From: Morinoia aosen
Taxonomy: Eukaryota; Arthropoda; Malacostraca; Amphipoda; Talitridae
NCBI GenBank assembly: GCA_030386875.1
Contig: CM059574.1
Span: 5,525,934 to 5,589,933 of the forward strand
Direction: 5' to 3'
Length of the DNA stretch: 64,000 nucleotides
Made by a program: the position numbers and the translations under genes. Positions 13,201-28,200 of this stretch are shown here, in pieces (positions within the stretch are counted from its first letter, which is position 1; each line of letters begins with the position of its first letter). The notes below the pieces were generated by a model that was not told the DNA's origin, searched no databases, and worked only from the letters and a program-made list of their open reading frames with translations.

Positions 13201-16200
13201 GTGTTCACTAATGAACGCACCACGAGGGGAACCTGACTACAGAAAGCGAACTGGAGAAATAAATTTTTGCGCGTTAATTGAAGGCGTGCACAATACGGTA
13301 CACCAAATTTGCGGTAGACTGAGTGACTGCGTGAGCGCTAGACAGAGCCCTCTTTTGTTCAACTAAAATGGCGAGCGAAAGGAGCAGTGAAGAGTGTACA
13401 GGTCTACGGTGTCTCGTTGTAACATTTCAAAAGTATTTGATCTGATTTGTGCAGAAAGTTTTATGAATGCGCTGGAATATACGGTAACTATGCCAGTGGG
13501 TGGTACTTGAAATACTGTGTTTGAAAAGTAAATAATTGGTCGGCCAATCGATTGAATATTCATTTGTACAGTCAACAAAATAGGCAAGGAAATGAAGAAA
13601 TAAATCATATTTCGTCAAGACAATGCGTACTACTGTAGAGCATGTTCGAGTATATGTTATCGTTATCAAGTGCGTGCTATGCTTTGGAAATATAACACGT
13701 GCCAATTAAAGAAGAAACTCATCAGTCAAAGCACGAGAAAAAATGGTGTCTGTTTGTAAGTTCTTGGTGTGCGGACTTCCTGGTGAGTACACTCAACGGC
13801 TTGTTTTGAAGGCTTTTGCTGCTGTAGTATGAGCACGAGCTAATTCAACACTTATACAACTCAATGTGTATATAATACTATGAAGGAATGTACCAATTTG
13901 TCCAAGATAAAACAGTTTGACCAGTGACACTATGACGGCACAGGATGGGGGGGGGGCAGCATGAGGGGACAGGAGAGCAGCAGCACGAGGATGTGCACAC
14001 ACCTTGGCACCACACAGGACGCGCCGGAGCAGCTGCATGAGCACGGCCGTGCCGACAGGTGGCTGCAGCTGCTGCTGAGCGCGCTTCAGGGCCGCCCTCA
14101 GCTCGCGCTGCGTGAAGGCTGCGTCAGGCACCCCCGCCACCGCCGCTCGCACCGCCTCCAGCGCTGCCCACACCGCCACACGTTAGCGGCGCAGCGCAAC
14201 AACACAACACACACCATCGCATACCTAGTGCTCATTTGTTACCAATTCTTTGATTATAAAATTATCAGTATATAACTGACTGAGTTATAGTTGCCATATA
14301 ATTTTAATACTATGAAAATAAATCATTAAATTATTATGAGCAGTTCATATTTAGAATAATGAGGGTACTTATACATGAATTATTATGATTAGAACATACT
14401 TATAATATAACTATTATTGAATTATAATTATATTCTTTGAAGAGCAATCAAAACTTTAGAAAACTGTGAAGAAAATTGCAAGTAAACTGTGAAGATCACT
14501 GCATCACTTCACAGAGCGGTCCGGTTCCAGAAGTTGATAGCGTGCAAAGGGGGAAATTACAGGGAAGAAAATTAGCAGTAATATAGACTTAAGAAACACA
14601 AAATATGGTTTCAGCAAATATACAAATGGAGACCAAATTTTATTTCGAAAAGTTCCACATCAATGTACTTTGAATTGCAGCGAGTTTCGATGGAGACTCA
14701 ATTCGCGAGGATGCTACAAAAGTTCAAGTAGCGGATAGAATTCGAAAAAATAAAAAAATATGGAGGAGCAAAACTCTTCTCAAAGAAAAAATGTTGCACC
14801 AAGATGATAGGACACCAGGCACTTGCTAACCTCCCAAGAATCTCGTGAAAACTCCTAGTACAACAATACAATATTCAGCTCTAAAACTTAAACACCACCT
14901 CCACCATCTTGATATCCAACCCTATACTTCACCAACATCATCTTCACCCACCACCATTACAACCCATCCCATAACCTCATCACCGCCACCACCATCGCAA
15001 CAACATCCGACCTATAACTTCAACGTGACCACCAAAACGCCAACTCCACAATCTCACATCACCACCACCAACACCACCGCCACAACATCCAACTTCACCA
15101 CCACAGCACCAACCCTAGAACCCCACCACCACCAACCACACAACCTCACCACCCACCACGGAGGTGCAGAGGCGTGAGGGGCGGACACGAGGGGTCAGAC
15201 CAGAGGTACGACCTGCTGGAGTCCACCAGCTGCTGCAGGTGGTCCACAGGACGCGACGTGAAGGCCTGCAGCACGCGCGACACATACATCGCGTCCGCCG
15301 CAGCGCTGTGACACACAATTGCGTAAACACAAACATGTTAAATGTTGTCATTTTTACTTCGCTTTACATAATAAGAAAAATGTTCAATTTAGGCAGTACA
15401 TGCATTGGGAAGGGATAATTTAATGAAGAGTGTTCGTATTTTGACATAATACAGCATGATGCCACGTATCACACAAGCACAAGAGCACTAAGACAAAGGC
15501 AAAGGTCCATCAGAGTTAATTGTTTGTGCACTTTTGCGATCATCTTCATTGAGTAGAGGGTGAGTGTGCACACACCATGAAAATCATTCATGACGTTTTC
15601 ATGTATTGTTCATTGAAGAAAATTGCTGATTCCCATTTTACTCGTGTGAAGATGCTGCATTCCACAACATCGGCTGTAGCCGCCAAGATGCGTAGCGATC
15701 ACCAGGTGAACTCTACAGAGCCCGGTTCAGTAGAAAGTATAGTCACGTCACTGGTGTCTCTAAATATCCTAACCAATAACAACATCAGAAAGAAAGACTA
15801 ACCTTATCCAAACCCATCCAAGTTTAGTCATCACAATTAGTGCACCCAAACTAGTAAATTTTAAATTTTTAGTCAGGTGTGCACTGTTGGATGGTAATAG
15901 AATGAGTTGACGCCAGCGACGTCACCACTGCATGTTTCAAGCGTTGAGTGTTTCCGCATATCTACACACGATAGCAGCTGTATATAGGTGTCGTAAGTAG
16001 ATGACAAGAACTGAAATAAATGTCAACATCTTACATGGTCAATGAATAAAAATTCTTTGTTTAATGCTGACAATGAATTTTGTACATAATTGACGGATAA
16101 CGAAAATACAACGTAAATGAATTAAAGAGTAGAACCCAAGTATGCGAGTGTAACTTCTAAAATAATTTTTGCGATAGTGGAGAACCATTGAATGTATTTT

Positions 16201-19200
16201 TTTAAATCCACAAAAAAATATTCGCAATGATTAACTAGCAATACTGAATTTTTGGTCAACTAAATTTAAATTATAATCAAGTTTTCGCCGAAACGTGAAA
16301 CGATGGCTAAATTGCACTGCAAACGTGAAACGATGGCTAAATTGCACTGTAAACGTGAAACGATGGCTAAATTGCACTGTAAACGTGAAACGATGGCTAA
16401 ATTGCACTGCAAACGTGAAACGATGGCTAAATTGCACTGCAAACGTGAAACGATGGCTAAATTGCACTGCAAACGTGAAACGATAGTTAAATTGCACTGC
16501 AAACTTAAAACGATGGCTAAATTGCACTGTAAACGTGAAACGATAGCTAAATTGCACTGCAAACGTGAAACGATGGCTAAATTGCACTGCAAACGTGAAA
16601 CGATAGTTAAATTGCACTGCAAACGTGAAACGATGGCTAAATTGCACTGCAAACGTGAAACGATAGCTAAATTGCACTGCAAACGTGAAACGATGGCTAA
16701 ATTGCACTGCAAACGTGAAACGATGGCTAAATTGCACTGCAAACGTGAAACGTTAGTTAAATTGCACTGCAAACGTGAAACGATGGCTAAATTGCACTGC
16801 AAACGTGAAACGATAGTTCAATTGCACTGCAAACTTAAAACGATGGCTAAATTGCACTGCAAACGTGAAACGATAGTTAAATTGCACTGCAAACGTAAAA
16901 CGATGGCTAAAATGCACTGCAAACGTAAAAAGATGGCTAAATTGCACTACAAACGTAAAACGATGGCTAAATTGCACTGCAAACGTGAAACGATGGCTAA
17001 ATTGCACTCTAACTCCGTCATTGTAAAGAGTGCTAAGGTCGAAACCTGAACAGTTCAGTGCACGCGGTATGAATAGCGAGGAGTCTCCTTCCAGAATCGA
17101 CCTAAAACTTGATGACCTTGACCATAACGAACAATATCTTTTGATAAACCCTTTCGAAAGCTGATCAAGAGAAATCGAAAAGGTCCTACGAACGATGGCA
17201 TAAAACAGCGGAACCAGTTCCTGAACAACGAGGAGAATTGTCCACTATGGTGTGGGAATGTCTTCCCTCACACTGCAGAAGGAGTTAACTCTTATCAAAA
17301 TTCGATAGTAGAAAAGAAAGGAAAGTGGAAAATATACACTATAGGTGAAATCGTCTTGTTTGATGAGATATTTTCAGTTGAAAGGGATCAAAACAGGCGA
17401 AATGATCGCTTCATAGGAAACAATGGATCTAAATTCAAAAGAGATAGTCAATACTTTAATTCATTTGTTCACACCTTTCTAGTTAATTTACGTTTCTTAA
17501 TAAGACCCCAACGAAGGCAATCTCAAGAGAGAAAAGAGAAGGAACCATTTAGTATTTACTTCAGGAAACGGGGAATCTATTCGCAAGATGCATTCCCATA
17601 CAGGATACTCTGAGCATAGAAGCAAGTTAGGAAGAAAAACAAAGAAAAAACACAGCAAAGATGGCAGGAAAGGAAAAATGTGGGCACTAACGATAGGCGT
17701 CTCGCAGGCTTTTACATAGCTGAGGGAACCTAACAATATATACCTCGAGACGCCAGCTTAATTCCACAGAAGAAACGAGGCTCTCTACCCTAACCCGATT
17801 CTCTACCTGATGTCCCCTGGAGGGAGTTTGTTTCACTACCAAGCCAGCTTCTGCAAAGGTTGAGTTGATAATTTCTTCATCTTGGAAATACCATCATATT
17901 TTCAAAATCAATGCAAAAGCATACATTAATGACATACTGCAGCATATGTTTGATTTTGCTTCCACACTTTCTGTTATTGGTAAACTGTGGATCTTTTAGC
18001 AAAATGGAGCGATTGATCACCACGCAAGCCCAAGCCTGATGCAAAGACACTTTGCTACAATTTCGGCCATAGAAATGTATTTGTCAAATTTCACTCCCAT
18101 TCACGCACTTCTCACTTCTCGCAAGTCTTTACTTCTTTCTGCAAGGGACGACCCTCGCCAAGAATTTATTCATGCCGCAAATAGTGGTGAGCCACGACGG
18201 TTTAAAGTTGTAGTTGCCAAGAAAGGCAATTATTTAAATGAGCATACTTTAACCCTTTAACGCCCCAGAGGACACCAGTGTCCTCTTTCAAAAATACCCT
18301 CAATATATTGTATTTCTTGTTCAATTAGTTCCCTAATGTGTTCTTTGAAGTTCTCTGCCGGGTGGCAGTTCCTATCCCATCCTGATATTGGTGACCTCCT
18401 GATGCCAGCGCCAGTTTAGTGACGGTGGTTGTGTTAACGGTAATATGAGTACAAAAATTCGGACGTTAAAGGGTTAAACTAGGTTAAATCATTATTTATA
18501 TATGTAACAATGCATATGTTTGAATAGAAATACAAGGTTTTACCTGATATTAAGTTGTTTCTTATTGCTTTGATCCTTATGTTTCTTATTGCTTTGATCC
18601 TACTCTGGTGAATGTTTTATATAACAAATGAATCACAGTGCTTCAACTAACAATGAGACTAAAATAACGTTAACCTAATAAATGACTAGCGTAAGACCGA
18701 GCCGCTCATTGACATTTAGCAATACAAAACATCAAAGTTGCTGAATTTATACCAACGCTTCACGTATGCAATATCTATTACTAGGGAAGAAGGAAATGAA
18801 CGAATTTCACAAGAATATTGCACCCCACAGAGTTAAGTTTTACGGGTAACCCTGTAAGAGTTTGTAAAATGTATTTTTTCTTTTGCTGCATCGTAAAACT
18901 CCGTCATTGCAAGATGATACATTGCAACGCAACATACGAGTATACTGTACTCTTAAGCGAAGCAAAACCATGATTTGAGTAAAAAAATTAGGTATTAGTT
19001 TAAGCCATCCTAATCGCAACATAGGCGTTCCAAACCTGGGAAGGAGGAAGGCACTAATTAGTATCGACTTTAGGAAACGCGAAATCTACGCACAAGGTGC
19101 ATAGAAACAGTAAGTTTCTATGCACCTTGTTTTCAACTTGTATCTTTAAGAGACAAGATAAAAGTTGAATAAGAAAGTAGCAGGTGCTGAAAAACAGGAC

Positions 19201-22200
19201 AGAAGTAAACCGAAAAAAAGATGGTTCTTAACAAAATGAAAAACGTTTTATTTTAACATAAAGATAGCTTTACACGTTCACTACGGTAGCTATTTTAGCA
19301 GTCTTTCCCCTTGCCGACGGTTGTAATTGTCCACCACTGCATCAATTTGGCTCGCGCCACAGTCACGAAAGTAGGTGACTAGCTCGGTGTAACTCTAAGC
19401 AACATGTAGATACAATAAAGATACGTGTTCCTAAGGTGTACCAACACTTGACGAAGTCATATCTCACAGCAGCACAGACGTATTGGGTTACATATGCTCC
19501 ACGAAGGCGTGGTACACATTTGGCTCAATACGTGTGTCAACAATAAATTTTTATGAGGGTGACAAATATGGTACAAATCGATGTCACCCACATAAAAATT
19601 TATTGTTGGGCCAAATGTGTACCACGCCTTCGTGGAGCATATGTACCCAATACGTGTGTGCTGCTGAGATGTGACTTCAAGTGTTGGTACACCTTAGGTA
19701 CACGTATCTTTGATACGTGCGCACTTATATTCCAGATGTATACTCAGTAATTTATTTTAGCATTGACATTACGATTCAAATTTACATTATACCTTGCTTG
19801 ATTGTATCATAAATTAATTATAAATACATTTATTTTCATTTTTCAGCAATGGACGCAGCAACCTTTTATGGAAATAAAAGCAATGCAGTAGTTGAAAATG
19901 ATTCTTATTTTAGTAAATACTTTCCTGATGAATACAACACATGTTCAGACGAATTATCGATAGGAGAAGCAGAGAACTTGTCGGTCAATGAAAGTTTTCA
20001 GAATGAAATGAACCATAAGACACATGAGTTACAAATCATAGGTAGTCTGAATCTGTATCACCGCAATTGTTTCTATTCACTGGAAAATAAATGCGCGTAG
20101 AGCCAATAATAGTCGGAAAATAGGAAAAATTGGCCAATTGATAAATAGAACTTATTCTTATCCAATGATGTGATTTTCGACTAATACTTAGTCTAAAGTT
20201 TACCTCTGACAGGATAGTTTTTTGGATACAAATGGCTGTTTTTATTGTGATTTTTTATTCTTACTTAGTATTAAGTTTCTCATGGAACAGAGCGTAATTT
20301 CTTTTATTACAAATAGATGTGTTTTCATTGTTATTTTCGTTATACACCAAAACCTTTTTTTCGACAAGGGATCTAATCATAACTATTTTTACATTATTTC
20401 AGCCTTATCCAAGTGCATACGTGAAGATATTTAGATGAGTTTAATAAAATACGAAGGTGTAACATTGATTTTTAGAAGTTATGAAGAATTGAGCAGTGGT
20501 ACACATATGTACCAACACATAGTGAACGTGTTGACTCTAGATCAGGACCTCACGTTTTCCCCCAGGAAGTGGTAATTCCTATAGATACAATAGTTTTATC
20601 CCCTTACAAGACTTTGTAAGAGGACGGGGGACTAGGGGTACTAGCAGTTTAGTTTATTAGTTAGTTTAAGCCTCCCTATCCTCAACAATGAGATGTAAAG
20701 AGAGGAAGGAAGAAGGCACCATTTAGTATGGAGTTAAGGGAACGTGGAATCTATGCAGAAAGGGCACAGAAACAGAAAGCTAAGAAAGAAGTTCATGAAA
20801 CAAGAAAAAGTTGAAGAAGAAAGTGGTAGGCGCTGAAAAACAGGACAGCAGTGAACCGAAAAAAAGATGGTCCGTAACACAACAAAACCTATTCTATTTT
20901 AACAAAAGAAAGCCTACCTAACCTTTAGCTCGGGCCCTCACATTGTCCCCCTGGGAGCGCTAGTTCCCATAGATACAATAATTGTATCCTCCTGAGGGGA
21001 GGGGTACTAGCATTTACCCATCCTTACACGTAGCTGGTTATGAACCACATAGTGAGGGAGTAACGAAACTGGTTTACACAAATGATGGTTTATTGTGAAA
21101 CAGGTGATTGTACATGCAATGACAAGTGACAGAGCGCAGAAACAGTGAAGATAAATCAGAAGCCAGTAATAAAAAAGCCCTGAAAACAGAGATAAAACAA
21201 AAATAAAAATGCAGGAAAAGCGAAAATATACCATACCAGTCCACTTGGATTCCTCAAACTTACACTTCAAAATAAAGTAAGAAGCAGAACAAAATAAACC
21301 ATGCCGAAAATGAATTCTTGCTGTATAAAGTAAATGCGTGGACTAAAAATGAAACAAAGCAACTGAAAAAAATGGACTATGAAATGAATATGAATGAAAT
21401 CAAACTCAAATCAAATCATTCAACAACGATTTCAAAGGAGTAACTCAGGAAAAATATTATTACAAAAAAGGTCTTGAAATCTGGCAAAACTGAAAAACTT
21501 AATCTTTCAACAAAAAAGAAATGAAAGAACCAATATACCAAAAAACATCATGCTCAACATAAAGTAAACCTTAGCCAAGAGCAACAAAAAATATATACAA
21601 GCAAAGTAAACTGTACAATGAAGCAACACTCACCAGATCAACACTTGGTTTTATAAGGTAAAGGAATAGCTTTGCCAAGAAATAATAATACACTTGTTTT
21701 ACTGTAAATCTGAGTGACTGAAAGTAAAGGAAAGACAGTGCATTAAGAAACTATTCAGACACAAAAAACACAACAAAATCAAGGACACGGAACAACCAAT
21801 GAACACTTAAAAACAAACATTTAAACTCTCATCTCTATACTTAACATTAATAATCATTTCAAAAGACAGGAGAGAACAGAATGAATTCAGGCTGATGCAA
21901 GCTGGATATAACACAAGAAACAACATGGGACCACGCCTACAACTTGAATAGAGAATCTTTGCAGAGGTACAAAAGCTACAAGAAAAACACCAGAAAGTTG
22001 TAAAATGAATTATAATGAAATCAAACAGGAGAATGAAATTTCTCAAGGATCAGGAAAGGAATGGTACAGTACATTGAAAGCAATTTAGTGAATGTAGACG
22101 TTCTTCCACGAATCAAAATTTTCTACGAGCACTGGCGTTGCAGAAGAGAAAATAGAGTAGCACACAATTGCTCTACGAGGAGCGAGGTGCAAGCATCAAG

Positions 22201-25200
22201 CATGCGGCCTGGCGAAAAAAGCAAAGTACAAACTTTGCACACAAATCAAAACAGTTCCGCTACCGGTAACCGATAGAACAGACCAGCGATTGTGATATTT
22301 GGACAAAGAAATATTTTAGCAAAAAAGCAGATCTGCAAGTCCAAAGATACCTGTTAACCAACATCAGTAATGAAGAACTGAGGATACACAGGCGTTTATA
22401 TAAACTAAAAAGGAAAAAAAACTGAATTACCTAACAAACAATACACATGAAATCAAATTTCAAAATTATTTGAAATGATGAAGTATATGCTTTGAGGTTC
22501 ACCATAACTCTGGTTGTGAGGTCCTGATCAGGTCGTGTGTTGAGGGTTCAGCATATGACGCAGCTCACGTTGTTACCGGGAGGCCTCCTAAGGTTTTCAT
22601 CACGCACCATCGGCTGTGGTTTTTGTGTGTTCTGTTATAGTATTGGTTTGCATGCTTCATTTGTGTGTTTCTTTTTGTTTGTTTCAGCCTAGATTCTTGC
22701 TGTGCTATGAAGTATCATTGTACATAAATTAATCTTAAACCTGGAAGACCTGGCTTGCTTAACCCACTCCCAGCGGCAGGGTATCTACCGGAGCGCACAA
22801 ATTTTGAAATGGTCTATATATAGTGGCTGCTGCTGTTCACGACAGTCACTTCTCCACGCTATAAATAGTAGTGCTGCTGAATGGAAGGAATAAGTTTGTG
22901 ACTATATATAGTTTCTACCACTTTATAGGTTCAAGTTGGACCTAATTTTTTTAAATAAATGAATGAAAACGGCATATTTACTAGTTTATTTATAATCTAA
23001 CATAAAAGATGCAGAGTAATAAATTCCAATACGAATAATTTCTAGAGTAAAGACTAGTTTTGGATTTTTAATTGTGATACGTACCTACGTTTTTATCCTT
23101 GAGTACTGACGTAAAAATAATAAGTATGTTGGTAGGCCAGAAATATCAGTTTTTAATATCACAGATGGAATGATACATCTGAATATGATAACTGATTTCT
23201 CCGATACAATGTCGAAAGCTTGAACAGAATGTATAAGACGTATTTTGCTTACAAAAGTATGTTATATTTTTTAAAATGAAATTATTACTTTTATTGTTAA
23301 AGAAGATTAATATTATTATTGTTGTTATTATTAGGAGACATTAAATATCAGCGAGCCAATGAATTTCAATGCAACTGGGAAAACGAGCAAAAAATGATAG
23401 CAAAGCAGGTTATTGACGTTCATTGTTCAACTTACTTAAAATTGTCTGAGGAACTGAAAAGGATGCCAGACAACACTTTTTTGCACGCAATCTTTACATT
23501 GTAGCCACCGCTTATGTGTAGCAGGCGGAATAAAACTGCAACTATATATAGATGCGTCGCTGAATGGGACAATTTTTGGGACCAACTCAATATAGTTTTG
23601 CTGCTTGGAATGGGTGAAGTTCCACCATCTTGGGAGGTACAGTTGAATGGTTCTTTTTGTTAATTAGCATGTGCATTGTCGGAATTTTCAGTTCATCAGT
23701 TAATTTCTGTTTTGGTTTACTTCTTTTATTATTTTTCCAGTGTATCTTAAGATATTCCTTTTGATTGATTTCCTTTATTTTGAGTTGAAGTAGTGCTGTT
23801 CTTTATGTTCATTTTACTTATAAAATTTGCATTTTTTATTTATTTGATATACTTTGCTTTATGAGATTCATTTGCTTCAGACTTCTGTTTCATTTATGTT
23901 TTTGTTTCCTCTTTTCGTAAAGCCTGATCATAAGAGTTGCTTGCGGTTCTTGTACTTATAAGTTACACATTCTTTTCAGCCGGCAAGTCCATGCGCCTTA
24001 CTGTTGGCCTCATCTTGTCATACCTGTTTGTACATTCTCTACTATTTGCTGTGCCTCGGCATCAGTTATTTCTCATATTCTGGTTCTGAGTAAATTATAA
24101 CAAACACTTAAGTTTCATTTTGCCAATAGTTAAAGACTCGCTATACAAGATCGATGATGTATTATAGTAAATTCTGACCCCACAACAACATCAGCGAACA
24201 CGCCAGACAGCGGCGCCACTGAGACTGAGGTTTTGATGAGAAGCTTGTGTCCCCACAGTGTCCTTCAGCTCACCTGTCTCCATAGGAGTCCCTGACCATG
24301 TCCTGCAGAGTCTGTACAGTGCACGGGGCCTCTGCAGCGTCCTGCACGCGCCGCAGGAAGTCCTGCTGGCCGAGGCTACTAAGGCGGTCCAGGTCCACCA
24401 TGGTCGACTTCTTCGTCACATGACTCAGCGAGAACTGCACCAACCGCAACACAAATCAACATTGAAATGTGCTACACTTTGAGCGCAAGCACTTTTTCTT
24501 TATCAGTTGAGATATTTTAGAAGTAAATGAACTGTTGCCGTAGACGACTGAACCATTTTTTCCGAAGGTTGAACTAATTTCCTAGTAGATTTCACTTTGT
24601 ATTTGTGGAAGAATTAAAAAATTACTGCTGAAGATTTCCGTAATTTCTCGAGCTCATGTGCTGCATTCAATTTTTGTGCAGATGAAATCTAAACTTTAAA
24701 AATAATAACTATAACATAAGATGCTCATGTTAAAAATAGCTAATAATTGACTTATTTAAACTGACTACAACTCAAAATATCGCCAAATAATAAGTCAAAT
24801 TGCCGACGAAAACAAAACTGAAATTACAGGGTGGTTGCTAAAAAAGTACACCTTTTAAAATTTCAATAAATTTTTAAATGTATGATATGGGAGATCATAA
24901 CATGAATATCCAAAAGGACAGAACAATATTCTAACATATCTGGTATACTCTCCTAATAAGCATAAACATCAAAGGTACATGATAGAAAGTTATCGTTATC
25001 AGCAAAAATGCCACAACTCTTCAACAACGCAAGTTTATGATTGAAGGACATCTAAAATTAGATCCATAATCGGGACTCAGAGGAAATTTTTCTTGGAATA
25101 GCGATTGAAACCTAGCAAAATAATGATTCAGAGGAACTTCCAGAAGTGGTCATCCATTTTATTGTGAGAAACATTAATAAAGGAAGATCTGGAAGAAAAT

Positions 25201-28200
25201 TTTCTGCACGCACAGCAAAAAATGCTGAAAGACTGAGCACTCTGATCCAATCGTGGGTCCAGCAAAGTGAAATAAAAATGAAGAATTACTCATCTTCTTT
25301 CCAATAACGCGAGTTTTATTTCCTTATTCTGTCGGTGAAAAAGGGTTTAGCAATTTTAAAGCTATATACTTTTGCAACCAACCTTTTTAGATGTATAAAG
25401 AACCAAGTAGGCAAAAAAGAGGAAAATACCACAAAAGAAAACAAGTAACACACAGAAGAACGAACTCCCATTTGCTAGAACGAATGCAACAGAAAAATAA
25501 GAACAGTGGAGCCACACCTTGTCGACAAGCTCGTCGAGGTTGTAGACGAGCTGCTGGTCCCTGTCGTGCACCGCGCCGCCCAGCACCAAGTTGATGATGG
25601 TGCGTGCCGAGTGTCCTGAGCTGCACACCACCTCATCGCAATAATGCAAGTCGTACTGTGAGCCCTAGTTGGTGCTCAGTTTATACTGTACTGGTATTAT
25701 GAGACATTAAAGGGGTGGGTGTGAACGTTCAAATGGGAGATTCCTTACGGCCTCATCATACCTTCTCTACACTGAGTTGACACACAGGAACGGCATACGA
25801 CGCGATGTCGGCATAAAAATACGTCAGTCTCACAGTCGTTACACAACATACTTGTATGAACGGCATAACTGGCTACCAAGATGAGGATATCGTAATGAGC
25901 AAAATATTGAAATATTGTGATTTATTAGGCCAAAACACTCACAAGCAACACTCACTGCCTGTCCGCCACCACAAGCAACACTCACCGCCTGTCCGCCACC
26001 ACAAGCAACACTCACTGCCTGTCCGCCACCACAAGCAACACTCACTGCCTGTCCGCCACCACAAGCAACACTCACCGCCTGTCCCCCACCACAAGCAACA
26101 CTAACTGCCTGTCCGCCACCACAAGCAACACTCGCCGCCTGTCCACCACCACAAGCAACACTAACTGCCTGTCCGCCACCACAAGCAACACTCACCGCCT
26201 GTCTGCCACCCCAAGCAAAACTCACCGCTTGTCCACCACCACAAGCAACACTCACCGCTTGTCTGTCACCACAAGCAACACTCACCGCCTGTCTGCCACC
26301 ACAAGCAACACTCACCGCCTGAGCTGCTCCACCCTTAGGTGGTCCTGCCGTTTTGACAGCTTGGAGCCGTCAGTGTTGAGCAGCAGCGGCAAGTGAGCGT
26401 AGGACGGCGGAGTCCAATTCAATGCTCTGAGGGACAAAAAAGCTGGTGTGATAGTGAAGCTACTGGTGGTGTGATGGTGACCCTACTGGTGATGTGATGG
26501 TGGAGTTACTGGTGGTATGATAGTGATGCCACTGGTAGTGAAATGATGACTGTGCTGTTGAGGTGGTCGTGGAGCTCCTGATAGCGTGATGGTGAAGTTA
26601 CTGGAGGTGCGGTTACATGATACATCTTCAATGGTGGTCATTGACATTGAGAGTGTATGTGACAGTTGAATTCAAGAGGCTATATGAACAACGTTATGTA
26701 CTATCACAAGGAAATCTGAGGAAAGTTAGAATTCAAGCACTTAGAATTCTGAACAAATGAAAGGAATTTCTAATTATCAGAAGGCGCTTGACAATGTTTG
26801 ACTGTGCTGCCATGAGGAAACAAATAATGCACTCACTGGTACATGAGAAGGTGCTTGGGAGTGGACGCCAGCCACTCATTCCCTCTGATCACATGGGTGA
26901 TGGCCATGAGGTGGTCATCAACCACATTAGCCAGGTGGTAGGTGGCCTGGCCATCCGTTTTCAGGACCACAGGATCAGCTTCATCGAGGTGGTAGGGGAC
27001 GGTCCCGTAGACTGTGTCTTCCCAAGGTCCGATTTCACTGAGCTGCCCAGGTGGCAGTTACCGTTAATAAGCATAACTCTACCACGGCAATGTTCCTATG
27101 CTGGGACAGCGTAGTCTGGACCCAATGAAACTGCTAGCAATGTGCTTCCTCGTGAGGCAGAGTAGTATTCCAATTCCATCACTGCTAAAATGATTACTTA
27201 TTTTGTCCCATAGCTGAGGGATAGCAAGTCTGACCAGTATTATACAGTTGTATAGTCACACAGAGCGCGGAAATACTGGGTAAGCTAAACCCTAGACTCA
27301 AGTGTATGGTTATCTGCAGAAAAGACAATGTGTTTCATGCTATTAAGGTTGCACATAGATTGTATTTGAGCTCATTTGAGGCAATTACAAGATAGAAATT
27401 GAAGTATTTTCCAATTAAACTGAAGGTATTATTCTAAGATCAGTGATAGTTCTTTAATGATGTCTGCATGTGACACGTAATTGGTCAATTAAAATACTTA
27501 TAATGCTATGAGATGAGAGCAGTGCCAAGGGGAAGAATTTTGACAAATGCCACATGGCCTCAACACCGCAAACCCACGTTCATGAAACGAAAACATTCGA
27601 GATACCGAGACACGTCCTCTTGCCACCATTCTACATCAGCCGCTTTGCTCTGGACAAACTATAGCTTAGAGCATTCATTGTAAGGAAAATAGCACAACAA
27701 GACGGACGATATTCCATCCAAAAATAAACAGTAACCAGGAACATGTTGAACGCTATTGTTTGAACAAAATGATGTTTAAATAGAACTCGCAACAACGATG
27801 GTATTTCAATCGATATATGTATAAATATTTATAGATGCAATAGAAAAAGAAACCATGATGTAGATCGATCAGAATTACAACAAGAGTAGGGTCATTTTCT
27901 TTTTCATTAGCACCTCATCTTAAAGTGTCGTTCACCAGGGATATACTCCCTCAAACACGCCCCTTGAAAGCCAGATGACAGCAGATAACATTCCTTCTAA
28001 GGCGAGGCTACTTCTTTACAGTCCTTCAGCTTGATTTTTATGATGCTAATATAAGGACTTGAAGCATTTTCAGACTCCGTCTGTAGCTTGAGTTTATAGT
28101 TCTCTGGCTAGGTAAATTGTTCCTGTGTCGCTGAAAATTGTTACATTCAGTACACTGTCGAATTATAAACTTATATATATTGAGACCCTACTGTATTCAT

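Noticed and set aside
14845-15177. 110-codon Thr/Pro/His-rich ORF
   Set aside because: ACC/CCA low-complexity DNA in EARS2 intron 9; the opposite strand carries the real exon.
16288-17010. CRISPR-like array
   Set aside because: The 30-bp units are contiguous with no unique spacers, and the genome is eukaryotic.
16303-17049. 248-codon ORF over the 30-bp array (and ORFs on the other strand)
   Set aside because: It exists only because the unit is 30 bp and lacks stops; overlapping frames on both strands are equally open, and there is no start context or domain.
25839-26315. 158-codon ORF of repeated Gly-Gln-Ala-Val-Ser-Val-Ala-Cys
   Set aside because: Product of the 30-bp minisatellite in an intron; in the EARS2 frame the same DNA has a TGA in each unit.
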